Below the pieces are notes generated by a model. That model was not told where the DNA came from, searched no databases, and saw nothing but the letters and a program-made list of their open reading frames with translations. DNA of 64,000 bases, from contig NZ_JABEMC010000001.1 in NCBI RefSeq assembly GCF_013004595.1, positions 1-64,000 on the forward strand, in the 5' to 3' direction. Shown here in pieces: positions 1 to 9,960 of the stretch; the first letter of the stretch is position 1; each line of letters starts with the position of its first letter. The position numbers and the translations under genes were made by a program. Source of the stretch: Brevibacterium luteolum. GTDB taxonomy: Bacteria > Actinomycetota > Actinomycetes > Actinomycetales > Brevibacteriaceae.

Positions 1-127
1 TCCAGTGAAGCCGAGCGGGAAGCCGCCTACGAGACGTTCCTCCACGACTACAATCAGCATCGAGCCCACACCGCTATCGGAGGCCTCACCCCAGCCGACC
101 GCGTTCACAACCTCACGGGGAACTACA
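1..127 (+). mobile_element. Right end of an IS481-family insertion sequence
   Basis: The window opens inside an insertion sequence. Its terminal inverted repeat can be read on the minus strand as TGTAGTTCCCCGTGAGGTTG, which starts with TGT as IS481 ends do, and places the outer edge near position 127. The next six bases, gctagg at 128-133, fit the NCTAGN target that IS481 duplicates. The rest of the element and the second target copy are left of the window, so completeness cannot be judged. Confidence 0.75.
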
Positions 128-132
128 GCTAG
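1..132 (+). CDS. IS481-family transposase, C-terminal fragment
   Basis: This is the last 43 codons of a DDE transposase (rve integrase-core family), open at the left edge. The reading frame ends with YNQHRAHTAIGGLTPADRV, the usual C-terminal signature of IS481/IS3-type transposases, followed by HNLTGNYS and a TAG stop. The stop codon falls at 130-132, outside the inverted repeat, so it appears to be supplied by the target sequence. The catalytic DDE residues lie upstream of the window. Confidence 0.85.
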   Translation, partial: SSEAEREAAYETFLHDYNQHRAHTAIGGLTPADRVHNLTGNYS

Positions 133-831
133 GCCGAACGCGGCGACCATGCCGAGGAGGATCGGCACCACGGCTCCGGCGCGAGCGGTGGCAGACGGGA
201 CGAAGAACGCGAGCACGATCGAGATGACGATCGCACCGATGAGGATGCTGCTGGTCTTCTCGCCGGAGAACCGCAGCACCCACAGCGCCAGTCGTTTGTG
301 CAGGCCGGTCGCCTGCATCGCCGCAGCGAGCGCGAGCGCGGCTGCCACCAGCGCGACGGCCGGGGAGGCGAAGCCGGCCAGGCCGAGTTTCAGCGCCTCA
401 GTCGAGCCCATCGGCTCGGGGCCGGCGCCTTCTTCCAACGCAGGGGCGAAGCCGAGCAGGATCGCGGTCAGGCCGATGATGATGACGGAGGAGACCGGAT
501 AGGTCACGGCCTCGGAGACCCACAGGATGACGGCGAAGGCGAGGATCGCCAGCGCCCGCTGACCGGCCACGCCGAGCTCGGGATCGCCAGGCAGCAGCAG
601 GACGACGATGAGGGCGATCCAGGCGGCGGCGAACCAGATCGGCTTGAGCCCGAGGTGGGCGAAGAATCCGTCGTGATGCTTGGAGCTTGCAGTGCTCGAG
701 CCGCCATCGTGCTCGGCGACGGCGCGCTGATCTGCACGCGCTTCGGCCTGCTGCTTCGAGCGCTTCTCCGCTCGGGAGCGCAGGGCTGACCGGCGCTCTG
801 CGGTCTTGTCAGAAGTGGGGCGATCATTCAT
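128..831 (-). pseudogene. DASS-family anion transporter, truncated by the insertion sequence
   Basis: An open leftward frame starts at ATG 829-831 with a GAGGAG ribosome site just upstream, and runs without a stop to the insertion sequence. It encodes about 234 residues: a charged cytosolic N-terminus, then membrane segments, among them WVSEAVTYPVSSVIIIGLTA and a later ATARAGAVVPILLG stretch. These resemble the N-terminal half of divalent-anion:Na+ symporters (SLC13/DASS; dicarboxylates or citrate). Such proteins are usually 450-550 residues, so roughly half is cut off at position 128. The family call rests on motif style; loss of function is inferred from the truncation. Confidence 0.7.
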
Positions 832-1002
832 GGGAAATGCTGCTCCTCAGCTGCACGTCGGGGATGGGCGTCACCGCAGGCTCTGCCTCCAGAGTATCGG
901 CATCTGATCCTCAGGCGCGAGGATCGCGCCCGGTCACCTGGCGTGGAACACATCACCCCCGGTGGCCTGCGCCGCCGGGGGTGATGCGTTGTGATGACGG
1001 GC

Positions 1003-2352
1003 TCAGCTGCGGCGGCGGGTCAGCATGATGCCAGCCGTGCCGATCGCCAGCAGCGCCAGACCGGCGCCGGCAGCGGTGAACTCGGAGCCCGTGCGCGGCA
1101 GGCGGCTGCGATCATCGCGCTTGTCGTCGCCGTTCTTGCCGTTGTCATCCTTGCCCTTGTCGTCACCGCCGGACCCGTCATCGTCCGAGCCGTCGCCAGC
1201 GGTGACAGTGAAGGCACCGGTGAGGTCATCTCCACCGGGGCAGGCGACGACGACGTCATAGGCACCGATGTAAGACTCGGCGGCTTCGGGGTTGTCGCCG
1301 AAGACGGTGAAAGGGACCGTGCCGTCGGCATCGGCGGTCGCGGTGTCGACGTGAGTGCCGATGTTCTCGCTCTCCGGCGTGACGGTCAGCTCTGCGTCCT
1401 TGCCGGGCTCGCATCCGGTGGCGACGATCGTGACGGCGTCCGCCTTGACGAAGTCGGCCGCCGCGATCTTCTCGGGATCGACGATCAGTTCACGCTCGGC
1501 CGGGGTCGACGGGTCATCGGTCGGGTCAACCGTGGGATCGTCCGTCGGGTCGACCGTTGGATCGTCCGTCGGGTCCTCAGTGGGATCCTCGGTCGGCTCC
1601 TCGACGATGCGCACGGTGTGCCGGGTGACCGGCAGCGTGTCCGGCAGCCGGTTGGAGCCCTTGACCGTCTCTGCACTGACGGTGATCTCATCGCCGACAG
1701 CCACCGAATCCGGCGCGGTGACGGTGAACTCCTCTGCCGGTCCTACGCTCTCCGGTGCGACGTCTGTGATCGGCTCATCACCGAGTGCCGCGGCAGGGGA
1801 GTAGCTGTAGCCCTCTGCCGGGCCCTCCTGGACCGAGAATGCCAGGCCAGCCTGCGCCTCGGCGACGGTCGCCGTCTCCGGCCCAGCGATGTGTCCGGCA
1901 TCGTAGGTCACGACTGTCGTCTTCGAGGTGCTCTTGCTGGCGCTGCTCACCTGCACGACGACGGCCTCATTGGGCTGCAGTTCGCCGACCGTGGCATTGC
2001 GCTCCGGTTTGAACGAGGAGACGAACGCGTCATCAGCGGCGAGGGTGAACGAGTACTCACCCGACTCATCGGCTGCGCCGTTGAACCGGTCGACGTCTTC
2101 GATCGGCAGGGTGTAACCGCCGTTGAACATGGCGTTGACCGAGCGCACGTCGACCTCGGCGCCGGGATCAGTGGTGACGGTGACGGGGATGCCGTCGGCG
2201 AGCTCGGAGACCGGGATCGGGTAGGGCATGTCGACGGTGACGTCGGCCGCCTGGGCGGGAGCCGCCACGGCGACACCGGCACCGGCGGCGAGCAGGGCTG
2301 CCGCACCGGCGGCAAGACCGCGCAGCGACAGGGCAGAGAGCAGAGTCTTCAC
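1003..2352 (-). CDS. LPXTG-anchored surface protein
   Basis: A secreted 449-residue protein predicted to be anchored to the wall by sortase. I chose the GTG start at 2352 because GAGGTG lies just upstream and a signal peptide (KTLLSALSLRGLAAGAAALL, ending around APAQA) follows directly; the longer frame to 2415 adds implausible residues. After an N-terminal region of unknown fold comes a linker of repeated DPT(D/E/V) units (about residues 270-300), then a module of about 95 residues with two cysteines, then LPRTG near residue 418, a hydrophobic stretch and RRRS. The module is shared with the products at 2458-3285 and 7806-9758. The linker length is set by a repeated DNA unit (gtccgtcgggtc) and may vary between strains. 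The ligand or function is unknown. Confidence 0.85.
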   Translation of the reverse strand: MKTLLSALSLRGLAAGAAALLAAGAGVAVAAPAQAADVTVDMPYPIPVSELADGIPVTVTTDPGAEVDVRSVNAMFNGGYTLPIEDVDRFNGAADESGEYSFTLAADDAFVSSFKPERNATVGELQPNEAVVVQVSSASKSTSKTTVVTYDAGHIAGPETATVAEAQAGLAFSVQEGPAEGYSYSPAAALGDEPITDVAPESVGPAEEFTVTAPDSVAVGDEITVSAETVKGSNRLPDTLPVTRHTVRIVEEPTEDPTEDPTDDPTVDPTDDPTVDPTDDPSTPAERELIVDPEKIAAADFVKADAVTIVATGCEPGKDAELTVTPESENIGTHVDTATADADGTVPFTVFGDNPEAAESYIGAYDVVVACPGGDDLTGAFTVTAGDGSDDDGSGGDDKGKDDNGKNGDDKRDDRSRLPRTGSEFTAAGAGLALLAIGTAGIMLTRRRS

Positions 2353-2457
2353 AGGACACCTCGCAGAAGCAGGATCGATACACACCCAGCCAAGCGGATC
2401 GAAGCATCCGGGCACTGGCGGCCAGATGAATCCAGCGAGAACTCTGCGCCCGCAGCT

Positions 2458-3285
2458 TCAGCCGCGGCGGCGGGTGAAGACGACCGAGGCGGTGCCGACG
2501 GCCAGCAGGATCGCGCCTGCGGCTGCGGCCAGCAGGTCGCTGCCGGTGCGCGGCAGCCGGGCGCCGCGGCTGTCCTGCCCGCCGGGCTTGCCCTCCGGTT
2601 CGGCGCTCGGGGTCGGTGCGGCATCGGTGGTGACGGTGAAGCTGCCGGTGCGCTGGTCATCGCCGGCGCACGCGACCGTGACGGCGTACTCGCCGGCATA
2701 GGTCTGGGCCATCATGTCGTGCTGGCCGTGGACGCTGAACGCGACGACCCCATCGGCGTCGACGGTGGCGGTCTCGGAGTAGTTGCCGACGTTCATGCCC
2801 TGCGGGATGACGGTCATCGTCGCATCGGCGTCCGGCTGGCAGCCGGTGGCGGAGATGATGACGGCGTCCTCGCGCACGAAATCCGAGGCGCTCAGCTTGC
2901 CCGGCTCGATCGTGAGGGTCTTCTCCGCAGTCGCCTCTTCCGTGCCCGAGGTGCCGGTCGCGGTCTCGGTGGTGGGCGCCGGTTCCGTTGCGGTCGTGTC
3001 CCCGGTGGCGGCAGGCTGCGGGGTCTCCGCCTCGGGCGTCGCCGGTGACTGAGTGAAGCCGCCGGATTCGTCGGCTGAGTGCTCCTGCGTGCTGTCCGGT
3101 GCGGTCGCCGAAGTGTCGGGCACCGTCTGCTCCGGAGCTGGGCTCCGATCCTCAGCAGTGCTGCTGCCCGGACGCGGGCCGGTGGCCTGCATGGCGTCAT
3201 CGGCGGGCTGCGCGAGGGCTGGGGTGGCACCGGCGGACATGGTGAAGGCGATGAGGACTGCTGCGCAGGTGCGGGAGAGTCTCAT
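2458..3285 (-). CDS. LPXTG-anchored surface protein, short paralogue
   Basis: This 275-residue secreted protein starts with a clear signal peptide (MRLSRTCAAVLIAFTMSAGA, cleavage near ALAQP). A Ser/Thr/Pro/Glu-rich, probably extended region of about 110 residues follows, then the 95-residue two-cysteine module, then LPRTG near residue 244, a hydrophobic segment and RRRG. It lies 105 bp upstream of the gene at 1003-2352 on the same strand, so the two may be co-transcribed. It consists of little beyond a stalk plus the shared module, which suggests that the module itself is the functional unit or a wall-spacer. No enzymatic motif is visible. Confidence 0.85.
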   Translation of the reverse strand: MRLSRTCAAVLIAFTMSAGATPALAQPADDAMQATGPRPGSSTAEDRSPAPEQTVPDTSATAPDSTQEHSADESGGFTQSPATPEAETPQPAATGDTTATEPAPTTETATGTSGTEEATAEKTLTIEPGKLSASDFVREDAVIISATGCQPDADATMTVIPQGMNVGNYSETATVDADGVVAFSVHGQHDMMAQTYAGEYAVTVACAGDDQRTGSFTVTTDAAPTPSAEPEGKPGGQDSRGARLPRTGSDLLAAAAGAILLAVGTASVVFTRRRG

Positions 3286-3352
3286 GGCGTGCCTTTCAAG
3301 CCGGGCGACCAGATACTCAGGATATACCCAGGTTCAGCTGAGCGGAAGAGGC

Positions 3353-4516
3353 TCAGGCGACGGGCAGCGGCCACCCCTCCTGACGGATGAGGCGGGTCTG
3401 CTCCCGGGTCGGGGTGCGCACGATGAGACCATGGTGTTCGACCTGCATGGCCAGGTAGTCCGTCTCGCCGAGCGGGTCGCCGTCGATCTGCATGTCGATC
3501 TTCTCTTCGCATTCGATGACGACGGACTCGCCGCGCAGAATTTGCGTGTGCAGGCCCTTGCGCTTCTGGCGGGAGAACACCGAGGCGGCCACACCGATCC
3601 ATTGGAAGGCGTTCTTCGGGGCTACGACGAGGAGGTCGAGGATGCCGTCGGCGATGTCGGCCTCGGGCATGAGGACGATGCCGCCCTGGATCTTGCCGCA
3701 GTTGCCGCCCACCACCGAGCGGACTTTGGCCCGCACCGCCTGCACGCCGTCGACGGTGATCGTCACGCGGGTCGGGGAGCCGACGAGCTTGCGGGCACCG
3801 GCCTCGAAGTAGGCCAGCCAGCCGACCTTCGACTTGAGGTCGGAGTCGGTGTCGGCCATGACGGCGGCGTCGAAGCCGAGCCCGGCCATGACGAGGAAGG
3901 CGGAGTCCTCACCATCGGGGGCAGTCTGCGCGTGACCGATGTCGATCGGCTTGTCCTGGCCCCACAGGGCGATGCGCATCGCCCATTCCTGCCGGTCGAG
4001 CGGCAGGCCGATGTTGCGGGCCAGCAGATTGCCGGTGCCCATCGGGATGATGCCCATCGGGGTGTCGGTGCCGGCCAGCACCTCGGCGGCGGCGCGCACG
4101 GTGCCGTCACCGCCGGCGGCGACGACGAGGTCGACTCCGGCGTCAAGCGCCTTGCGGGCCATCGCCTCACCGGGATCGTCCTCGGTGGTCTCGATGATGA
4201 GCGGCGGCTGCCAGCCCTCCTGGCGGCACACCGCCGAGGCGACTGCGGCGAAGTCACCGGTCACATCCTTGATCGGGTTCATGATGACGGCCGCGCGCGG
4301 CTTCGGCGGGATATCGGCGCTCTGGCCCGACTGGCTGTCTGCGCTCGTGAGATCCTCAACATCGAGCTGCTGATCCCTGCCCGCAGCAGACTGCTGCGCT
4401 GCCCGGCGATCCGCGGCACGTGAGCGGGAACCGAGCCAGTAGCCTATGAACAGACCGACACATAGGATGACGACGGCGAGGGCCAGGAGGAAGAGCATTC
4501 CGGTTGAAGTTTCCAT
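3353..4516 (-). CDS. Diacylglycerol kinase-family lipid kinase
   Basis: A 387-residue protein with one N-terminal membrane anchor (about residues 8-28), a polar linker, and a diacylglycerol/sphingosine kinase catalytic domain from about residue 73. The nucleotide-binding signature GGDGTV is at 135-140, preceded by VIMNP and followed by PMGTGNLLARN. The family phosphorylates lipid alcohols using ATP; in actinobacteria this can feed phosphatidic acid or phosphatidylinositol-mannoside precursors, but the substrate cannot be read here. It ends shortly after the surface-protein pair and is divergent from serS, separated by about 110 bp. Confidence 0.88.
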   Translation of the reverse strand: METSTGMLFLLALAVVILCVGLFIGYWLGSRSRAADRRAAQQSAAGRDQQLDVEDLTSADSQSGQSADIPPKPRAAVIMNPIKDVTGDFAAVASAVCRQEGWQPPLIIETTEDDPGEAMARKALDAGVDLVVAAGGDGTVRAAAEVLAGTDTPMGIIPMGTGNLLARNIGLPLDRQEWAMRIALWGQDKPIDIGHAQTAPDGEDSAFLVMAGLGFDAAVMADTDSDLKSKVGWLAYFEAGARKLVGSPTRVTITVDGVQAVRAKVRSVVGGNCGKIQGGIVLMPEADIADGILDLLVVAPKNAFQWIGVAASVFSRQKRKGLHTQILRGESVVIECEEKIDMQIDGDPLGETDYLAMQVEHHGLIVRTPTREQTRLIRQEGWPLPVA

Positions 4517-4613
4517 GACACCAATCTACTCCGCGAACCGGTCCAGCTGACTCAGCCTGAGCGGGCGAAATTCCGGTGAACGGGTGCTGGGAGACGTCCT
4601 GTCCTCGCAGCGA

Positions 4614-4619
4614 TAGGCT
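4614..4619 (+). promoter_or_regulatory. -10 box of serS (leaderless transcript)
   Basis: TAGGCT ends six bases before the GTG start of serS, and no Shine-Dalgarno sequence precedes that start. This spacing predicts a transcript beginning at or next to the start codon. No convincing -35 box was found. Confidence 0.5.
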
Positions 4620-4625
4620 AGGTGT

Positions 4626-5915
<1,290 letters not shown>

Positions 5916-5923
5916 GGAGAAGA

Positions 5924-6733
5924 TTGAAGCCCCACATCATTGCCCTCGACGTCGACGGCACGATCGTCGACTACGACGACATGATGACCGATCGGGTGCG
6001 CTCCGCCATCCAGGCAGCTGAGGCTGCCGGCCACCATGTCGTCATTGCAACCGGCCGTTCAGTCGGCGGCGCGCTCGAGGTGGCCAACCGTCTCGGACAG
6101 CGCGACGGGTACCTCATCGCCTCCAACGGTTCGGTGATCGTGCGGATCACCCCGGAGGCTGAGAAGGGCTGGGAAGTCCACCACGTGGAGACCTTCGACC
6201 CGGCGCCGATGCTCGCGCGGATGCGCGAGCATCTGCCGATGGCACTGTTCATGGTCGAGGACGCCGAGCTCATGCGCTGGGCGTCTGGAGAGTTCCCGGT
6301 CGGTGAGCTGGCGTCGAATGAGCAGCTCAATCTCGTGAGCTTCGATGAGCTTATGGACAAGGAAGCCACTCGTATCGTCATGCGCGAGCTCAACGGCAGC
6401 AATGAGGAGTTCCTCGACGCCGTCGAGCGGATCGGGCTGCACGGTGTGACCTACTCCGTCGGCTGGTCGAACTGGCTCGATATCGCCCCTGACGGAGTGT
6501 CGAAGGCCAGCGGCGTCGAATACGTCTGCCAGCGGCTGGGCGTCGCACGATCGGAGACCGTGTGCGCCGGCGACGGCATGAACGACATGGAGATGATGCA
6601 GTGGGTCGCCCACGGCATCGCCATGGGCCAGGCGAAGGACGAACTCAAGGCACAGGCCGACGTCGTCACCGGAACGGTGGAGGAGGACGGCCTGGCGACC
6701 GCACTCGAAGACTACTTCGGCCTGGACAGCTGA
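5924..6733 (+). CDS. Cof-type HAD-superfamily phosphatase
   Basis: A 269-residue haloacid dehalogenase-type hydrolase. The catalytic motif ALDVDGTIVD is at the N-terminus (nucleophile Asp in DVDGT), motif II is ATGRS, and the Mg-binding motif near the C-terminus reads AGDGMNDMEMM. The large cap between them places it in the Cof/IIB group, which dephosphorylates sugar phosphates and other small metabolites; the substrate is unknown. It starts with TTG at 5924 behind AGGAGA, which overlaps the end of serS, indicating co-expression with serS. Confidence 0.9.
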   Translation: MKPHIIALDVDGTIVDYDDMMTDRVRSAIQAAEAAGHHVVIATGRSVGGALEVANRLGQRDGYLIASNGSVIVRITPEAEKGWEVHHVETFDPAPMLARMREHLPMALFMVEDAELMRWASGEFPVGELASNEQLNLVSFDELMDKEATRIVMRELNGSNEEFLDAVERIGLHGVTYSVGWSNWLDIAPDGVSKASGVEYVCQRLGVARSETVCAGDGMNDMEMMQWVAHGIAMGQAKDELKAQADVVTGTVEEDGLATALEDYFGLDS

Positions 6734-6792
6734 GGTAACTCAGCCGCCCAGGCCGTGTGGCGCTGGAAGAGCGGAGGGCTGCTGGGGAAGTC

Positions 6793-7284
6793 CTACTTCT
6801 CTCGGATGAGTGTGCCGATCTCCTTGCCGTCCTTGTCCTTGACGGTCATCTCATCGGCGTTCTCATTCGAATCTGTGATCTCGGCAGTGCTGGCACCGCT
6901 GAGCCAGGCGTCGATATCGGTGCAGCCTTTGGCGGTTGTCACCCATGGTTCGAAGTGAATCGTCGATCCCTCGATCGTGTAGGTGCTGTTGATGCCGTTG
7001 CACCCGTCGGTGCCGATGACCGTCTCATCGGTGTTGAATTCGAGGAATGGATCGCCCTTCTGGTCGGCGCCCCATTTGCCTTCAAGAGTTTCGGGTGTCA
7101 GATCGCCGGACGGGTCACCCGGATCTGCGGTGCTGGTTTCCTCGGAGGTCGCACCGGAGGTGTCTGTGGCGTTGGGGGATTCACTCGGGGAGACAGTGCC
7201 GTTGCCCTCGCCAGCTCCGCACGCGGAAAGCAGCAGCATCGAGATGCCGGCTGCGGCAAACGAGCCAGTTTTCAATGTTCTCAT
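6793..7284 (-). CDS. META-domain lipoprotein
   Basis: A 163-residue predicted lipoprotein: signal peptide with lipobox LSAC (Cys about residue 22), a Ser/Thr/Glu-rich linker to about residue 60, then a META/HslJ-type domain marked by LEGKW and GTDGCNGIN. META domains are small beta folds found in stress-related secreted proteins; no enzymatic role is known for most. The next gene on the same strand encodes a related domain without a signal peptide, so the two are likely paralogues that differ in location. Confidence 0.85.
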   Translation of the reverse strand: MRTLKTGSFAAAGISMLLLSACGAGEGNGTVSPSESPNATDTSGATSEETSTADPGDPSGDLTPETLEGKWGADQKGDPFLEFNTDETVIGTDGCNGINSTYTIEGSTIHFEPWVTTAKGCTDIDAWLSGASTAEITDSNENADEMTVKDKDGKEIGTLIREK

Positions 7285-7337
7285 GTGTTTCAGGATACTT
7301 CGAAGGCTGATGCCCAGACGCGCAGCGTCGCCGATTG

Positions 7338-7685
7338 TCAGGGCTTTGTGACCTCTTCGGCAGATCGGAACAGGGTTCCGATGGCGTCGTCATTCCGGTT
7401 GCGAACGGTCATGGTGTCACCGTGGATTTCAGCGAAGCGGGCCATGCGCAGCCAGTCGTTGACGCCCAGGCATGCGCGAGCGGTGGCGATCCACGGTTCG
7501 ATCGTGATCGTCGACCCGTCGAGCGTGTAGGAGGTGTTGATGCCGTTGCAGCCGTCGGTTCCCCATGCAGCGCCTTCGTCGTTGAATGTCAGGTACGGCT
7601 GACCGGGTTCGTCTGATCGCCAGGTGCCGGCCACGTCGTGCATCGTAAGCGAGTTGCCGTCATTTTCGCGGGGGTCGGAGTTCAT
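7338..7685 (-). CDS. META-domain protein without signal peptide
   Basis: A 115-residue protein with the same core as its neighbour (GTWRSDEPGQPYLTF, GTDGCNGINTSYTLDGSTI, IEPWIATARACLG) but with no signal peptide or lipobox, so probably cytosolic. The start codon at 7685 is six bases after a TAGCCT -10 box (7692-7697 on the minus strand) and has no Shine-Dalgarno sequence, so a leaderless mRNA is likely. The gene lies 53 bp upstream of the lipoprotein gene on the same strand. Confidence 0.75.
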   Translation of the reverse strand: MNSDPRENDGNSLTMHDVAGTWRSDEPGQPYLTFNDEGAAWGTDGCNGINTSYTLDGSTITIEPWIATARACLGVNDWLRMARFAEIHGDTMTVRNRNDDAIGTLFRSAEEVTKP

Positions 7686-7724
7686 GTTGTCAGGCTAGCC
7701 GTTCTGCTGCTGCCGTGTGAATGC

Positions 7725-7763
7725 GATTCGGGCTGTGAACCGTTGTGGTTCACAGCCCGAATC
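7725..7763. terminator. Strong hairpin terminator
   Basis: A perfect 17-bp stem (gattcgggctgtgaacc at 7725-7741, complement at 7747-7763) closes a 5-base loop. It sits after the stop codon of the protease gene (leftward) and before the promoter of the META gene, so it should insulate the two. No long T run follows, as is common in high-GC actinobacteria. Confidence 0.8.
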
Positions 7764-7805
7764 AGCTCGCGTTCCTGCTGTTAGGCAGTCACGGTGTCAG
7801 CGGCC

Positions 7806-9758
7806 TCAGTTCTTCCGGCGGCGAGCGAGGACGTAGAGTCCTGCACCACCGGCGATGAGGGCAGCTGCAGCTCCGAGGGAGCGGAGTGCCTCAGAACCGG
7901 TGCGCGGAAGGTCCTTGTTGTCATCCTTCTTGTCGTCGCCGCCCTTGCCGTCATCGTCCTTGCCACCGGCTTCGGTGACAGTGAAGGTGCCGGTCAGGTC
8001 GTCGCCGCCGTCGCAGGAGACGGTGACGTCGTAGTCGCCGATGTAGGCGTTCGGCATATCGGCGTTCTCTCCGTAGACGGAGAATCCGACATTGCCGTCT
8101 TCATCGACCGTGGCGGTGTCCGTGTGGCCGGTGACGTTCGAGCCGCGCGGCTTGACTTCGAGGTTGGCCTCGGTGCCCGGCGTGCAGCCGGAAGCTGCGA
8201 TCGTCACTGCGTCCTTCTTGACGAAGTCGGTCGCCTTGATATTCTCCGGGTCGATCGACAGAGCGCGCTCTGCCGGGTCATCCGACGGATCCTCGGTCGG
8301 CGTTGCGGTCGGCTCATCAGTCGTAGTCGGCGACGGAGTCGACGTCGGATCGTCAGTCGGAGTCGACGTCGGGTCATCAGTCGGGGTCGGCGACGGCGAC
8401 GTGCCGCCCTCAACGGTCACCTTGATAGTAGTGGGCTCGGACACGTTGAACTTACCCTTGCGAGCGATGAACGTGTACTCGTATTCGCCAGCTGCATTGG
8501 GAGCAGTGAACGAGAACTTTCCCGGCCCAGCCTTGAAGCCCTCCGGCTTATCCTTGCTCTCCTTAGCAACTTCGGCAGTAGCATTGGCCTCCGTCGTGCC
8601 CGATACGGTGGCGCCGGGTGCGACCGTAACGTTCTTAACCTCCGGGGCGTCAACGTGCAGACGAACTTCGGTTCCTGCTGGCATCTGCTTCAGACCGTGG
8701 TTGATGTCGGTGACAAACGACCAGTCTTCTTCTGAACAGTTTGTAACGTTAGGTGCGCAACTCTCAGCGCCGACAACGTAACCAGAGGAGATGCCGATAG
8801 CTTCACCCTTGTCGTTGTACCAAGCTCCACCGGAGTCACCGGGACGAAGGGTATTCGATGCGACGAAGCCAGTGGCGTAACGCACCTTGCTCGAGTCCAC
8901 CGTGTCGGTGAGAGCGTAGACCATGTGGCCTTTGACTGTACCCTCGGTGAGCCCTGTCGTGCGACCCGACTTCTTGATGGCGTCGCCCTCAGCCGCTTTG
9001 CCGACGGACGTGATGACCTGGGTGGAGGCTGACAGGTCGTCGCTGGACTTCGTAGTCCAGTCAGTGACCTCAGGCTTCATCTTCAGCTTGTCATTGGTCT
9101 TCTCAATGAGCGCGATATCGGTGACCGTCTTGAAATCCTCGGACGGTTCCTGGCCCTCTTCTGGCGGCTCGACGTAGGGATCTTCCTTGCCACCCCACTG
9201 AGAGAACGTAAACTCACCGAAATCGTCCATGTATGTAGAGGTGTATTTGTTCTCCGGCATCTTGTCTTTCTCGTCGCCGGTGAACTCGACATCGGTGCTT
9301 GGGAGCGAGCGGGAAACCTGGTCTCCGACCGAACCGCAGTGTCCTGCAGAGAGTGCAGCCTCGTCGCCCTCTGGGGTCCAGGCCGAGAAGGCGAAGGAGC
9401 AGAGGCTGGCTTCGTTGATCCGATAGCCAGAGCCGCCGACGACATCGGTCTGTGCGGCGGGCTGGATCGGTCCGTTGAGCTTCATGACCTCGACATTGCT
9501 GTGGTCCTCGGCCAGTGCGAGAACTTCCTCAGCGTCATCGGCCGTCACATCAACAGCCAGGAGAACGTCCTGACCGGCAGCGCCGACGCCAGCTGCGCCA
9601 GCAGTGAAGGCGTCGTTCTGGAACTTCTTGAATGCAGCGCCTGCCGTCGGCAGGGCTTCCGGGGCTGCGAAAGCCGGAGAAGCAGCGAGAGAGCCGCCTG
9701 CTCCGACGATGATCGCAGCGCTCAGGCCCAGGGCCCGCAGCGAATTGCGTTTCGTCAT
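7806..9758 (-). CDS. LPXTG-anchored trypsin-like (S1) serine protease
   Basis: A 650-residue secreted protease, probably displayed on the wall. Residues 1-31 are a signal peptide; a propeptide-like region follows to about 105. The S1 domain begins around VVGGSGYRI with catalytic His140 (SAGHC), probable Asp214 (TDIALI) and Ser309 (RPGDSGGAW), in streptogrisin/alpha-lytic style. An immunoglobulin-like stalk (about 365-455), a DPTSTP-rich linker and the shared two-cysteine module precede LPRTG near residue 617, a hydrophobic anchor and RRRKN. A candidate promoter (TTTCAC, 17 bp, TACTCT at 9848-9853 on the minus strand) would give a leader of about 80 nt. A second chymotrypsin-like fold is unlikely; the catalytic residues are all present, so activity is expected. 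Confidence 0.9.
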   Translation of the reverse strand: MTKRNSLRALGLSAAIIVGAGGSLAASPAFAAPEALPTAGAAFKKFQNDAFTAGAAGVGAAGQDVLLAVDVTADDAEEVLALAEDHSNVEVMKLNGPIQPAAQTDVVGGSGYRINEASLCSFAFSAWTPEGDEAALSAGHCGSVGDQVSRSLPSTDVEFTGDEKDKMPENKYTSTYMDDFGEFTFSQWGGKEDPYVEPPEEGQEPSEDFKTVTDIALIEKTNDKLKMKPEVTDWTTKSSDDLSASTQVITSVGKAAEGDAIKKSGRTTGLTEGTVKGHMVYALTDTVDSSKVRYATGFVASNTLRPGDSGGAWYNDKGEAIGISSGYVVGAESCAPNVTNCSEEDWSFVTDINHGLKQMPAGTEVRLHVDAPEVKNVTVAPGATVSGTTEANATAEVAKESKDKPEGFKAGPGKFSFTAPNAAGEYEYTFIARKGKFNVSEPTTIKVTVEGGTSPSPTPTDDPTSTPTDDPTSTPSPTTTDEPTATPTEDPSDDPAERALSIDPENIKATDFVKKDAVTIAASGCTPGTEANLEVKPRGSNVTGHTDTATVDEDGNVGFSVYGENADMPNAYIGDYDVTVSCDGGDDLTGTFTVTEAGGKDDDGKGGDDKKDDNKDLPRTGSEALRSLGAAAALIAGGAGLYVLARRRKN

Positions 9759-9960
9759 GTGTCAGTACTCCAAAGGTGTGTTCAGTGTCAATGCTGGCTG
9801 CGGGCTCGGCGGGAGGAAGTCGTTACCATTCCGCAACACACGAGTCTCAGAGTAGCCTGAGTGATCCTGAAGTGAAAGCTGGGGCAGGTGAGTTTATGGC
9901 GAATTCACCTTGCGAATGACTGTCTGCGCAGGTGAAATGACCCCAGGGGTACCGAAAGAA

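Noticed and set aside
1500-1600. Tandem gtccgtcgggtc-type repeats as a CRISPR or minisatellite element
   Set aside because: They are in frame and encode the DPT linker of the surface protein; there are no spacers.
991-3048. 685-codon rightward open frame
   Set aside because: It is antisense to two clear LPXTG genes; long spurious frames are normal opposite high-GC genes, and the product has no fold-like pattern.
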